This document shows, piece after piece, positions 35,323 to 43,746 of a stretch of DNA of 64,000 bases. Under the pieces are notes generated by a model. The model saw only the letters and a program-made list of their open reading frames with translations, searched no databases and was not told the origin of the DNA. The stretch is taken from assembly GCF_017599385.1 (NCBI RefSeq), contig NZ_JAGFPK010000001.1:1603399-1667398 (forward strand), read 5' to 3'. This DNA comes from Ciceribacter sp. L1K22. GTDB taxonomy: Bacteria; Pseudomonadota; Alphaproteobacteria; Rhizobiales; Rhizobiaceae. The translations under genes and the position numbers were made by a program. Position 1 is the first letter of the stretch. Every line of letters begins with the position of its first letter.

Positions 35323-36468
35323 CTAGAGTTCCACCGCCTCGATGCGCTTGCCTGCGAAGCGCAGCGCAATGCCGCCGCCGATCAGCTTCAATGCCGCCTC
35401 GCCAAACAATTCGCGGCGCCAGCCATGCATGGCCGGCACGTTTGCCTGTTCACCCTCAACCGCAATCTTGTCGAGATCGTCGCTGTTAGCGATCATCTTG
35501 GCGGCGACACCGTGCTTTTCGGAGATCAGGCGCAACAGGACCTTGAGTAGCTCCACGGCCGAGGCGGCGCCATCGGGCGTGTGGCTGTGCCGAGGTACTT
35601 GCGGCATGTCGGCCTTGGGAAGCGCCAGCGCCGCATTCACGGCTTCTACGATCGCAGATCCGGCCGACGAACGCTCCCAACCCTTCGGAATGGTCCTGAG
35701 CCGACCGAGCGCTTCCGTATCCTTCGGCTGCTGCTGTGCGATTTCGAAGATCGCATCGTCCTTCAGCACGCGCGAGCGCGGTACGTTGCGCGAACGGGCC
35801 TCGCGCTCCCGCCATGCAGCGACGAATTTCATCACCGCCAGTTCCTGCGGCTTGCGCAAACGCATCTTGAGCCGCTGCCACGCATCATCGGGATGCATGT
35901 CGTAGGTCTCTCGCGATTCCAGGATCGCCATTTCCTCGACCAGCCAGCTGGCACGGTCTTCGCGCTCCAGCTCTTCCTTGAGCTTGAGGTAGACGTCGCG
36001 CAGGTGTGTGACATCAGCCAGCGCGTAGTCCAGTTGCTTTTCCGACAACGGCCGGCGGCTCCAGTCGGTGAAGCGCGATGACTTGTCGATGTGCACACCC
36101 TTCACTTTCTGTACGAGCTGGTCGTAGGAAACGCTGTCGCCGAAACCGCAGACCATGGCGGCCACCTGCGTGTCGAAGATCGGATGCGGAATGAGATTGC
36201 CGAGATGGAAGACGATTTCGATGTCCTGCCGCGCGGCGTGGAACACCTTCACCACCGAACCGTCGGCCATCAACTCGAAAAACGGCTGGAGGTCGATACC
36301 CTTGGCGAGCGGGTCGACGATCACTTCGAGGTCGGGGCTGGCCATCTGGATGAGACAAAGCTCCGGCCAGAAGGTCGTTTCCCGAAGGAATTCGGTATCG
36401 ATCGTGATGAAATCGGATTTGGCAAGGATCTGGCAGGCTTCCGCCAGAGCGTCAGTTGTTTCGATCAT
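35323..36468 (-). CDS. rnd: Ribonuclease D
   Basis: A 381-residue 3'-to-5' exoribonuclease acting in tRNA 3'-end maturation. The DEDDy nuclease residues are visible: Asp and Glu in FITIDTEFLRE near residue 20, Asp in FHAARQDIEIVF, and Tyr/Asp in KQLDYALADVTHL. An HRDC domain follows (about 210-290, FVAAWREREARSRNVPRSRVL). It is the first gene of a five-gene leftward operon. Confidence 0.96.
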   Translation of the reverse strand: MIETTDALAEACQILAKSDFITIDTEFLRETTFWPELCLIQMASPDLEVIVDPLAKGIDLQPFFELMADGSVVKVFHAARQDIEIVFHLGNLIPHPIFDTQVAAMVCGFGDSVSYDQLVQKVKGVHIDKSSRFTDWSRRPLSEKQLDYALADVTHLRDVYLKLKEELEREDRASWLVEEMAILESRETYDMHPDDAWQRLKMRLRKPQELAVMKFVAAWREREARSRNVPRSRVLKDDAIFEIAQQQPKDTEALGRLRTIPKGWERSSAGSAIVEAVNAALALPKADMPQVPRHSHTPDGAASAVELLKVLLRLISEKHGVAAKMIANSDDLDKIAVEGEQANVPAMHGWRRELFGEAALKLIGGGIALRFAGKRIEAVEL

Positions 36469-36627
36469 TTCGGCTCGACTAGGTGGAAAAGACGTATCGT
36501 CCTTCCTTTCCCTTTAGGCCCGACATGTCAATACAAAGCACCTGCAACGATGCTGCCCCATGTCCCAGCAGAGATATTTCTGACGTTCTTGTTGTTGTCG
36601 TGCGTCAGTGACCGTTGCCACGGTGGA

Positions 36628-38031
36628 CTAGATCACTCTGACATAACTCGTCATGCCCGTCTTCTGGTGTTCGATGATATGGCAATGCAGCACCCAGTCG
36701 CCGGGATTGTCAGCGACCAGAGCAAGCTGAACCTTCTCGTCAGGCAAAACCAGATAGGTATCGCTCGGCAGCTTCGTCACCACCTGCTTCGATGAGGAGA
36801 CCGGCACAAAGTTCATGCCGTGCAGATGGATCGGATGGGCATGCGGGGTGACGTTCTCGAGGTTGATGAGATAGGTCCGGCCGAGTTTCATCTCCGCCAA
36901 GGGCGCCGTCGGATCGTCGGTGTCGCCGGGCCAGGGCTTCTTGTTGATTGCCCAGAACGAATATCCAAGCGTGCCACAGATGGACTCGACCGACGCCTGT
37001 TCTGCCGTGGCGCTGAGAACGAGAGGTATCTCGGTCGCCGAGCCGAGATCGTACTCGACCGGCGCGTTCGGCGAGAGTGGAGGGACATCCTCAAGTGTCC
37101 GTGTCAGCGAAGCGCCGGTCGCTCGGAAGCGCGCCACGATCTTAGGGGTTGACGGGCGCACGTCGACAAGTTGCGCGACGCTTCCTTCGCTTGCGGGCAT
37201 TCGGACCACCAGATCGAGCCGCTGTCCGGGTGACAAGGTTGCCATACCGAGTGCAGCGGGTGAGGGGAGAGGCTGACCATCCAGCGCCACGATGACGGCG
37301 TCTGCGCCTTCCAGTCTCAGATTGTAAAGCCGCGTAACGTCGGAGGCGACCAGCCTCAGCCGGACGAGCCCTCCCGTGGGAGCATCGTAGCTTGGCTCTA
37401 TCGTCCAGTTGGCGGTCCTGACAGTGCCGAAGGTTCCCGACTTGGCGGCGTCACGCGCCTTGAACTGTTCAATGAACTGGCCGTCACCTCCGAGCCGCCA
37501 GTCTCGCAGGTTGAGAGCGATTTCCGCGTCGAAAACCGGATCGGCAGCATCCTCGACGATCAGCATCCCTGTAAGTCCGCGACCCATTTGCGTCAGCGTG
37601 TTGCAGTGCGGGTGATACCAGAACGTTCCGGCGTCCGGCGCGCTGAATGTGTAGTCGAAGCTGTCACCGGGGTAGACGTAGGGCTGTGTCAGAAAGGGGA
37701 CGCCATCGACGGCGTTCGGAATCCGCAGGCCATGCCAGTGAATCGTCGTCGGCTCGTCGAGACGGTTGACCAGACGGGCGGAAAAGGGTTCGCCACGCTT
37801 GATCCGGAGCGTCGGTGGCATCAGATCCGCAGAAAGGCTCGATGAGCGGTAGGTCATGGCCTTTTGTGTGGCATTGGGTGCCATGATCGGCACATCGGCG
37901 AACGTTGTCTCGATGATAACCGGCTCGGATGCGGCACGTGCGGTGCCACGAACACCTGACAGGCCGAAGCCGACGCCATAGGCACCGACAGCGGCGGCCC
38001 CACCTGTCAATAAGGTACGTCGTGTTAGCAT
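36628..38031 (-). CDS. Multicopper oxidase, Tat-exported
   Basis: A 467-residue periplasmic multicopper oxidase. A Tat signal starts MLTRRTLLTGGAAAV (RR at 4-5) and ends near ARAASE. All four copper-binding clusters are present: IHWHG, WYHPHCN, HPIHLHG and the type 1 site HCHIIEHQKTGM. It has no methionine-rich insert, which argues against a CueO-like cuprous oxidase and leaves laccase-like or CopA-like roles open. I chose the ATG at 38031 because it gives the twin-arginine signal directly. The upstream MFS gene is on the same strand, 100 bases away. Confidence 0.92.
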   Translation of the reverse strand: MLTRRTLLTGGAAAVGAYGVGFGLSGVRGTARAASEPVIIETTFADVPIMAPNATQKAMTYRSSSLSADLMPPTLRIKRGEPFSARLVNRLDEPTTIHWHGLRIPNAVDGVPFLTQPYVYPGDSFDYTFSAPDAGTFWYHPHCNTLTQMGRGLTGMLIVEDAADPVFDAEIALNLRDWRLGGDGQFIEQFKARDAAKSGTFGTVRTANWTIEPSYDAPTGGLVRLRLVASDVTRLYNLRLEGADAVIVALDGQPLPSPAALGMATLSPGQRLDLVVRMPASEGSVAQLVDVRPSTPKIVARFRATGASLTRTLEDVPPLSPNAPVEYDLGSATEIPLVLSATAEQASVESICGTLGYSFWAINKKPWPGDTDDPTAPLAEMKLGRTYLINLENVTPHAHPIHLHGMNFVPVSSSKQVVTKLPSDTYLVLPDEKVQLALVADNPGDWVLHCHIIEHQKTGMTSYVRVI

Positions 38032-38131
38032 GGCGACGGGCTCCGCGCGAAGAATTGGCTTTCCCTGGCCATAAACCTGACGACCGAGGTCATCAATATC
38101 CAACTGTCGCGCATCTTGCCGCAGGTTCGAT

Positions 38132-39373
38132 CTATTCCGCGCCGTCACGACCCTTGCCGCTGCCGGCGAGCTTGGCGAAGAATGTCGATGTCCTGAGCAA
38201 CGAACGGAACCGCATCCGGCGCTCCGAGGTGGGGACCCCCTCGCGAACGTTCATCCGGAGGATCGTGTAGGCCATGAAGCCGCCGAGCACGACGATCATA
38301 TAGATGAACAGAGCATGCGGTCCGAAAATGTCCATCATCACGGAGGCGAAGAGCGGGCCGATGATGGCGCCGATCGACCAGAAGAACAGAGTGCCCGCCG
38401 ACACCAGTGCATGTTGTCCCGGCGCCGCATGGTCGTTGGCGTGGGCGGAGCACAGCGAATAAAGGGGCATGGCGAACGCGCCGAAGGCGAAGATGCCGAT
38501 ATAGTTCAGCCAGATGTTCTCACCCGCGCCGAAGGCGATGAAAAGCCCCGCCAGGAAGGACCCGAGGGTCGCCGCGAGGATGATCAGGCGCCGATCCAGT
38601 TTGTCGGAATAGTGCCCCAGGGGATACTGAAGCACGACGCCCGCGAAAATGCCGACACTCATGAATGTCGCGATGGACGTGACGGACATGCCGATGCCGT
38701 CGGCATAGATTGGGCCGAGGGAGCGGAAGCTGGAATTGGTGAAGCCGACGACCATGCACCCGACCGTGGCCAGCGGCGAGACTTTCCACAACACCCGCAG
38801 ATCGAAGCGCACGTGTTCGGGAGCCGCCGGACTGGATTTGTCGGTGAGCGAGATTGGCACCAGCGATAGCGTCAGCGCCATGGAGATGATGACGAAAAGC
38901 TCGAAGCCGCCGATGCCGACCGCCGGAATGACGTACTGCGCCAGCGTCACCGCTCCCAGATCGACGAACCGGTAGAGTGACAGCGTCCGCGCGCGCGTCG
39001 CATTGGTCACCTTGGCGTTCAGCCAGCTTTCCACCACGGCGAAGAGACCGGCGAAGCAGATGCCCTGCACCAGCCGCATGGCAAACCACGACGTTGGATC
39101 GATGAAAAGCAGCATCAGGATCGAACCGGCCGAGGCTATGGCGGCCAGCGCCGAGAAGGTCCGGATATGGCCGATCGCCCGGATGATCCGGGTGACGTAG
39201 ATGCAACCAATGGCAAAACCGATGTTATAGCCGGTCCCCACCACGCCGATCATCGAGGGCGAAAACCCTTCCTGAAGCGCGCGCAACGAGATGAACGTCG
39301 CCTGCAGACCGTTGCCGCCGATCAGGATGCCGGCGGTGACGAGCAGTGGAACGAGCGGGCGTATGGACGACAT
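38132..39373 (-). CDS. MFS transporter (YcaD-like)
   Basis: A 413-residue major-facilitator protein with 12 predicted helices. It begins MSSIRPLVPLLVTAGILIGGNGLQATFI, and the first cytoplasmic loop is TRIIRAIGHIRTF. A second-half motif, GHYSDKLDRR, corresponds to the MFS signature loop. The sequence resembles the YcaD/NNP-like small-solute exporters common in rhizobia, but the substrate is unknown. A strong hairpin lies just upstream at 39389-39423. Confidence 0.88.
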   Translation of the reverse strand: MSSIRPLVPLLVTAGILIGGNGLQATFISLRALQEGFSPSMIGVVGTGYNIGFAIGCIYVTRIIRAIGHIRTFSALAAIASAGSILMLLFIDPTSWFAMRLVQGICFAGLFAVVESWLNAKVTNATRARTLSLYRFVDLGAVTLAQYVIPAVGIGGFELFVIISMALTLSLVPISLTDKSSPAAPEHVRFDLRVLWKVSPLATVGCMVVGFTNSSFRSLGPIYADGIGMSVTSIATFMSVGIFAGVVLQYPLGHYSDKLDRRLIILAATLGSFLAGLFIAFGAGENIWLNYIGIFAFGAFAMPLYSLCSAHANDHAAPGQHALVSAGTLFFWSIGAIIGPLFASVMMDIFGPHALFIYMIVVLGGFMAYTILRMNVREGVPTSERRMRFRSLLRTSTFFAKLAGSGKGRDGAE

Positions 39374-39388
39374 CGTGTCTCGGCGACT

Positions 39389-39423
39389 GGCTGGACCACG
39401 GAATCGTTCCGTGTGGTCCAGCC
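39389..39423. other. Long hairpin upstream of the MFS gene
   Basis: The outer arms of eight bases (39389-39396 with 39416-39423) and inner arms of seven bases (39397-39403 with 39407-39413) form one stem with a two-base bulge and a three-base loop. On the plus strand it is followed by GTTTTAC. It lies between two leftward genes, so it could be a terminator read in either direction or an attenuator in the MFS leader. Confidence 0.5.
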
Positions 39424-39523
39424 GTTTTACCGATCATCTCTGGTTGAATACAGGGGGGCGTATCGATGGACCCATCACAAAATGCGATTGGATCAGAATT
39501 GGGTGGCACCGGACCTTAACCCG

Positions 39524-40372
39524 TCAGAGAAACGGCTGCCCGTCGATGGCCTGAAAAAACGTCAGCGCGACGACGACGACGCTGGCAATCGCGCCGGCAA
39601 CAATTCCCGGCCTTGCCATCGCGGGGGCGGTTCGATCGAGGAACAGTCCCAGAATGGGCAGGGCCTGCATGATATGCGTGGCGAAGAAGTGCGGCACCCT
39701 CAGGTCGCCGCCGGTACGCGACCATCCGAACAGGAAAAGCCCGCCCGCATCGCTTCGGACACCGCCAACCCAATGGCCTGGTCCGTCGATCTGGCCGCTG
39801 CCGAGCGTGAAGGCGGTGACAAGCGTCAACACGCTGCCGAGTATGAGGCCCCAGCCGCCTCCCAGTCTTAGGCCTGTTCCTGTTCCGGGCGCGGGTCGAA
39901 GCAGGAGATAAAGCCCGACAACCAAGCTCGATAGGACGAGAAAAGCCGCGCCGAAGCCCATGAGACTGTAGGCGAGCCGTTCCGCATCCGTGTCGAAGTT
40001 GAAGTGCGACGCCCGCCCGCGCGCGGCCTGAAATGTTATGTAAACGATTTCCCCGGTGGACGTCACTGCCGCGGTCAACGCCGCTGCGAGAAGGCCTCGA
40101 CCGTGTCGGGCTGTCGCGTCGATCCCCGGCAGCAGGAGCAATAGTGTTGCAAGCATCACGACCAGCGAAGCCTGGAACTTGAGCGGTTTTACCCACACGC
40201 TGATGTCGTTTAACAGCCGCTCGTCCAACAAGAAGGCTAAGATGCTGGGGAAGGCAAGCGCCAGCTGGAAGCCGATGGCAACGGTCAGAATGTGTTCCGG
40301 CGTCGAGGATCTGCCTGGGGGGGCGCTGGCTGACTGCGCCAGAGATTGGGGTCCATCAATAAAGAGCGTCAT
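39524..40372 (-). CDS. Integral membrane protein of unknown function
   Basis: A 282-residue protein with about seven hydrophobic helices (for example LTVAIGFQLALAFPSILAFLL, VVMLATLLLLLPGI and VVGLYLLL). A conserved-looking loop, ISVWVKPLKFQASL, sits near residue 60. I cannot assign a family. It starts three bases after the ABA4-like gene, so both form one transcript that should be governed by the divergent TetR regulator. Confidence 0.75.
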   Translation of the reverse strand: MTLFIDGPQSLAQSASAPPGRSSTPEHILTVAIGFQLALAFPSILAFLLDERLLNDISVWVKPLKFQASLVVMLATLLLLLPGIDATARHGRGLLAAALTAAVTSTGEIVYITFQAARGRASHFNFDTDAERLAYSLMGFGAAFLVLSSLVVGLYLLLRPAPGTGTGLRLGGGWGLILGSVLTLVTAFTLGSGQIDGPGHWVGGVRSDAGGLFLFGWSRTGGDLRVPHFFATHIMQALPILGLFLDRTAPAMARPGIVAGAIASVVVVALTFFQAIDGQPFL

Positions 40373-40375
40373 GGG

Positions 40376-40804
40376 TCAGGTCCTCTGACGCGCGAGCACC
40401 ATCTCGGTGACGCGGGTGATGTAGAACAGGAGAAGTCCGATCGGCCCGAACATGAATGTGCCGATCAGCATTGGAACCTGGAGCAGCCGGTTGTAGCCGC
40501 GCCGGTCGGCTTCGACCGCGATCCAGGTTCCGATGAACAGATCGAACGCCAGATAGTGCACCCATCCCGCGACCAGGCCGCCGTCGCTTAGAAACAGCGC
40601 CCTCACTTCGGCGATGGAGCCGAAACCGCCACCCTCGATCCGAAAGAAGTAGACGAAGATGAGCACCGCATAGGTGAGGCTGAGCGCGCCGATCAGGCCG
40701 AAGCGGAGCCCCGCGATCAGCATCGGCCACCGGGGCAAAAGGATCAGGGCGACCCAACCGATCATGGCTGCGGTGCTTGCGAGGGAAAAGAGAGTTTCGA
40801 ACAT
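40376..40804 (-). CDS. ABA4-like (DUF4281) membrane protein
   Basis: A 142-residue membrane protein with four helices. The signature LVAGWVHYLAFDLFIGTWI, followed by FGPIGLLLFYITR, matches ABA4-like proteins; the plant namesake is needed for neoxanthin synthesis, but the bacterial role is unknown. The ATG at 40804 has GAGGA six bases upstream. The promoter region it shares with the divergent TetR gene carries two copies of a 15-base palindrome. Confidence 0.85.
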   Translation of the reverse strand: MFETLFSLASTAAMIGWVALILLPRWPMLIAGLRFGLIGALSLTYAVLIFVYFFRIEGGGFGSIAEVRALFLSDGGLVAGWVHYLAFDLFIGTWIAVEADRRGYNRLLQVPMLIGTFMFGPIGLLLFYITRVTEMVLARQRT

Positions 40805-40815
40805 CGCATCCTCAT

Positions 40816-40830
40816 CTTGACGGTGACAAG
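40816..40830. promoter_or_regulatory. TetR operator candidate, copy 1
   Basis: The sequence CTTGACGGTGACAAG is a 15-base inverted repeat of form CTTG-N7-CAAG, with inner symmetry. It is one of two copies in the spacer between the ABA4-like and TetR genes, and the position suggests the adjacent TetR protein binds it. Confidence 0.6.
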
Positions 40831-40847
40831 ATAAAGATGAGGCAAAA

Positions 40848-40862
40848 CTTGGCAATGTCAAG
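40848..40862. promoter_or_regulatory. TetR operator candidate, copy 2
   Basis: The sequence CTTGGCAATGTCAAG fits the same CTTGrCnnTGwCAAG pattern as copy 1. The two centres are 32 bases apart, about three helical turns, which would place both dimers on one DNA face. Confidence 0.6.
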
Positions 40863-40903
40863 ATCGCTTTTGACAGCGGCCTGCAGGCGGATTAAGAAGA
40901 CCC

Positions 40904-41506
40904 ATGACCCGGCGGAAGGCGTATCATCACGGAGACCTCAGGAAGGCGCTTGTGGAAGCCGGCCTGTCGATGATCGAGGAGCTGGGATCCGAAGGCCTGT
41001 CACTACGCAAGATCGCCGCGCGCGTCGGCGTTTCGCACGCGGCGCCAGAGCACCATTTCTCGACTTTGCGCCATCTGCTGACGGCGCTGGCCGCCGAAGG
41101 GTTTCGCGGCTTTCGGCAGTCGATGTTGACGGCGATGCAGGCTTCGCCCGGCGGGCCAGCCGAGCAACTGCGCGCCGCCTTGGAGGGATACCTCGCCTTC
41201 GCCCGGTTGCAGCCCCACCTGTTCAGGCTTATGTTCGACAAGACCCGGCTCGACTGGGAGGATCCTGTCCTCGGCGAGGCGGGGCAGGCTGCCCGTGACG
41301 TGCTGAGCGACATCTGCCGCCCGGCGGTGGTCCGCCTCGGACTGGACACGCCGGCCGGCCGGCTTTCGGTCGAGCATCTTGTCTGGTCATATGCGCACGG
41401 CTATGCGCATCTCTTTATCGACAAGAAGATCGAAAGCGATAGCGAAAGGATCGGAGTCCCCGTAACAACGCCGCTGGACCTAGCGAGGCTGCTTGTGCCG
41501 GATTGA
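40904..41506 (+). CDS. TetR family transcriptional regulator
   Basis: A 200-residue regulator. The start MTRRKAYHHGDLRKALVEAG carries the YHHGDLR hallmark of one TetR subgroup. The DNA-binding helix-turn-helix is LSLRKIAARVGVSHAAPEHHFST (about 33-56), followed by a WHG-type ligand domain ending in HLVWSYAHGYAHLFIDKKI. It is divergent from the membrane-protein pair, with two palindromes between them. It is probably an autoregulated repressor of that pair. Confidence 0.92.
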   Translation: MTRRKAYHHGDLRKALVEAGLSMIEELGSEGLSLRKIAARVGVSHAAPEHHFSTLRHLLTALAAEGFRGFRQSMLTAMQASPGGPAEQLRAALEGYLAFARLQPHLFRLMFDKTRLDWEDPVLGEAGQAARDVLSDICRPAVVRLGLDTPAGRLSVEHLVWSYAHGYAHLFIDKKIESDSERIGVPVTTPLDLARLLVPD

Positions 41507-41816
41507 CCATCGTATTGCATGGAACAAATGCTCCTGACAGGTCGACAAGGTCGTGGTCCGATCCGCTTCCGCCGATGACGCGATCGTTTCCGCGCCTGAT
41601 GGTGTCACAGCCTGCGCCGCTATCGTACCGATCAGGATGCCGGCGGTGCTAAACGGGAGTATGAGCGAAAGGACGGATGACAGTATATCGGGAAATAGTG
41701 GAATGCGGCACGAGTCCGAACCTCCTCCGCGCGCGGCGGTAATTCGAGAGGTCAAGCGCGGAAAAAAGTGTAGGACTGTGTGCCTTTGAACTCAACGCGA
41801 AACGCAACAAAGTCGT
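41507..41816. other. Intergenic region with possible gene remnant
   Basis: A 310-base stretch between the TetR gene and a leftward hypothetical gene. On the minus strand, a 91-codon open frame (41755 to 41480) contains LPFSTAGILIG, similar to the first helix of the MFS protein, and 21 bases at 41628-41648 are identical to the MFS start region. It could be the decayed end of a transporter gene. No ribosome site supports an active gene. Confidence 0.3.
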
Positions 41817-42386
41817 TTACGTCTCGTGAACGACCACAACGACAGGGATAGCGTCGAAATGAAGACGGATGCAGCCGCGCGCTGGTCTGTGGATACGTAC
41901 CGGACCCTTCTTTTCTTCTAGCCGACGCATGAGCAGCGCCAGCCGGGTTTCAAGATTGTCTTTGAATTCCGGTAGTTGCAGGCTTTTGGCTCGGCGTAGT
42001 TCGCGGTTGAGGAACTCGCGGCGACCGGTGCTGAGTAGTTCGTCCGCGAAATATTTGAGTAGCCGGCCACCCACGCCACGGATCACATACACATCATTGA
42101 TGAAGATAGATCCGTCGCGCGGATAGAAACGCAGGTGGACCCGCCGGGCAGGCTGGTGGACGAGAGGCGGCAGTTGGAGAGGCGCGGCGTCGGCCCAGTC
42201 GTTGCGATCCGCCATGGCGATCGAAAACGAAAGGTCAAATCTTCTTCCTATTGTCGAATGACAGCCTCTGTCCCACTGTACGGCAAATGAAATGCCGCCC
42301 ATGGCCGGGCAGGACGGTTGCGGTGTCTTGTCCGACGGTGACCCGAATGCGGGGCCGGGGCCAAAGAGATAGTTTTTGGCGATCAT
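41817..42386 (-). CDS. Hypothetical protein with winged-helix-like C-terminus
   Basis: A 189-residue soluble protein. The second half (about 100-185) loosely follows an OmpR-type winged helix: GRLLKYFADELLS, then REFLNRELR, then NLETRLALLMRRLEEKKGPVRIHR ending in a beta hairpin. Basic residues are enriched there, so DNA binding is possible, but I cannot assign a family. The ATG at 42386 has GTGAGG five bases upstream; an internal ATG at 42215 is an alternative. It follows the TetR-cupin pair on the same strand with a 34-base gap. Confidence 0.6.
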   Translation of the reverse strand: MIAKNYLFGPGPAFGSPSDKTPQPSCPAMGGISFAVQWDRGCHSTIGRRFDLSFSIAMADRNDWADAAPLQLPPLVHQPARRVHLRFYPRDGSIFINDVYVIRGVGGRLLKYFADELLSTGRREFLNRELRRAKSLQLPEFKDNLETRLALLMRRLEEKKGPVRIHRPARGCIRLHFDAIPVVVVVHET

Positions 42387-42420
42387 GGGGCCTCACTCGC
42401 ATTTCCCGATCGGCGCCCGT

Positions 42421-42882
42421 TCAGCCGAGCATCGATATGCCGTGGCGGGCGCAGGCTTCTTGCACTTGCGCGATTTCGGCGGCGCTCGGTGGACCATATT
42501 CGGGCTCCTCGACGCGGCCGAGATCTTTGAAGAACTGTTTCATCGCGGTATCGACGATCACCAGCATTTCCGCCGGCCTGCCTCCCGTGTTGACATAATT
42601 GTGCGGTTCGCCTGAGCCGATGGTGACGACGCTGCCCGGGCCGGCGACGATGTGGCGCGGCGGCAGAGTGTCGAAGAGGCCGAAGGTGATCTCGCCGTCG
42701 AGAACGCGGAAAATCTCGGCGGAGTCATGCATATGCGGAGGTGTTCCGGAACCCGGCGGCACCATCACTTCAAGAACTGAGAGGTTTTTTCCTTCGACAT
42801 CGCCCATGAAACGGACCTTGTCGCGGACGACCCACAGGGTCTCCGCGCTATCCGGGCTTACGAAAGTTGCAGACATGTTCAT
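42421..42882 (-). CDS. Cupin-domain protein
   Basis: A 153-residue single-domain cupin. Metal-ligand motif 1 is PPHMHDSAEIFRVLDGEITF, and motif 2 is GEPHNYVNTGGRPAEML. The barrel is followed by a helical tail (about 115-153). Cupins of this type include isomerases, dioxygenases and sensors, and no substrate can be assigned. AAGGAG precedes the ATG, which overlaps the stop of the TetR gene (ATGA), so it is co-translated with its likely regulator. Confidence 0.88.
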   Translation of the reverse strand: MNMSATFVSPDSAETLWVVRDKVRFMGDVEGKNLSVLEVMVPPGSGTPPHMHDSAEIFRVLDGEITFGLFDTLPPRHIVAGPGSVVTIGSGEPHNYVNTGGRPAEMLVIVDTAMKQFFKDLGRVEEPEYGPPSAAEIAQVQEACARHGISMLG

Positions 42883-43484
42883 TTCTCCTTGATGGGCGTT
42901 TCGCCCCTTGCGGTATTGATGAGGGTTTCAATTGCCCAGGACGCGGCTTCTCCCGCCTTTTGACCATCGATGCCGGCATAATCCTTGAGCGTCTCCCAGG
43001 CGCTGGCGCTGTAGAGGAGGTGGACTAGCGCTTCAATTTTCGCGGCGTCTTCCGCGCTTGCGCCTTCAATCCGATCCTTGAGGCAGTCATGGAAGGCTGC
43101 ACGACGCGCGTCAACCGAGCGGAGCCGCATTGCTTGCCCAGCAGGCGTGTGCAAACTAGCGCGGATGATGCCCTCATGTTTGTCGAAGGCCGGGAAGGTG
43201 GTCTTCGGCCCGGATGCTAATTCCTCAAGCGAGGATGGCCGGGCCTGCGCCTCTAGCTGGTCGTTGATGTGGACCCATAGCTCGTCGAGTAGCGCGTCCT
43301 TGTTTGAGAAGTGACGGAACACCGTCCGCCGTTCAACGCCTGCAGTCTTGGCGATGTCATCCATCGAGAAATCGGCATGTGGGCTCCGCTCCAACAGATT
43401 CATCGTCGCATTGAGGATTTTTTCGCGGGTCTCGGTGGTCTGCTGTTCGCGAAGGGGGCTCGTATATTTGCGGGTCTGTGACAC
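42879..43484 (-). CDS. TetR family transcriptional regulator
   Basis: A 201-residue regulator with helix-turn-helix FSMDDIAKTAGVERRTVFRHFSNKDALL (about 40-66) and a divergent helical ligand domain. It heads an operon with the cupin gene and is likely autoregulated. A 16-base imperfect palindrome lies 15 bases before the start. It is not closely related in its ligand domain to the TetR protein at 40904. Confidence 0.92.
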   Translation of the reverse strand: MSQTRKYTSPLREQQTTETREKILNATMNLLERSPHADFSMDDIAKTAGVERRTVFRHFSNKDALLDELWVHINDQLEAQARPSSLEELASGPKTTFPAFDKHEGIIRASLHTPAGQAMRLRSVDARRAAFHDCLKDRIEGASAEDAAKIEALVHLLYSASAWETLKDYAGIDGQKAGEAASWAIETLINTARGETPIKEK

Positions 43485-43498
43485 TGCCGACTCCTAAC

Positions 43499-43514
43499 GA
43501 CGTAAATTAATGTC
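43499..43514. promoter_or_regulatory. Imperfect palindrome before the TetR-cupin operon
   Basis: The sequence GACGTAAATTAATGTC is symmetric at 12 of 16 positions and lies within the likely promoter of the TetR-cupin genes. It is a candidate operator, supported by position and symmetry only. Confidence 0.35.
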
Positions 43515-43664
43515 ACTGCACGTATCATCAATTCATCATGTGTGTCAATTGGTGTTTCGGCGAGCCGAGAATTTTCCAGGTTCCTTTCGCGGTCGCCCCC
43601 GCGCTTATGCGAACATCGGATTAATGGCGTGCGAGGGCGCACGGCGAACGGTGCCGTCTATGCA

Positions 43665-43739
43665 CGCCCCGGACAGGTGTGCATCTGTCCGGGGCGCATT
43701 GGTCGAGGGTTCGCGGGGGAGAGTATGAACCTCGACCAA
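43665..43739 (-). repeat. Double-hairpin 3' element after RTX copy 1
   Basis: Two stems lie directly downstream of the first RTX gene: 43699-43708 pairs with 43730-43739 (ten base pairs), and 43665-43676 pairs with 43685-43696 (twelve base pairs, eight-base loop). No T-run follows. A nearly identical copy is found after RTX copy 3, so it travelled with the gene. It is a likely terminator or mRNA-stabilising element. Confidence 0.75.
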
Positions 43740-43746
43740 ATCGGTG

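Noticed and set aside
42879-43484. The nearby TetR protein as regulator of the RTX palindromes
   Set aside because: Its own promoter lacks the TGAGAC-N4-GTCTCA sequence, and an autoregulated TetR would be expected to bind its own operator. The link is unsupported.
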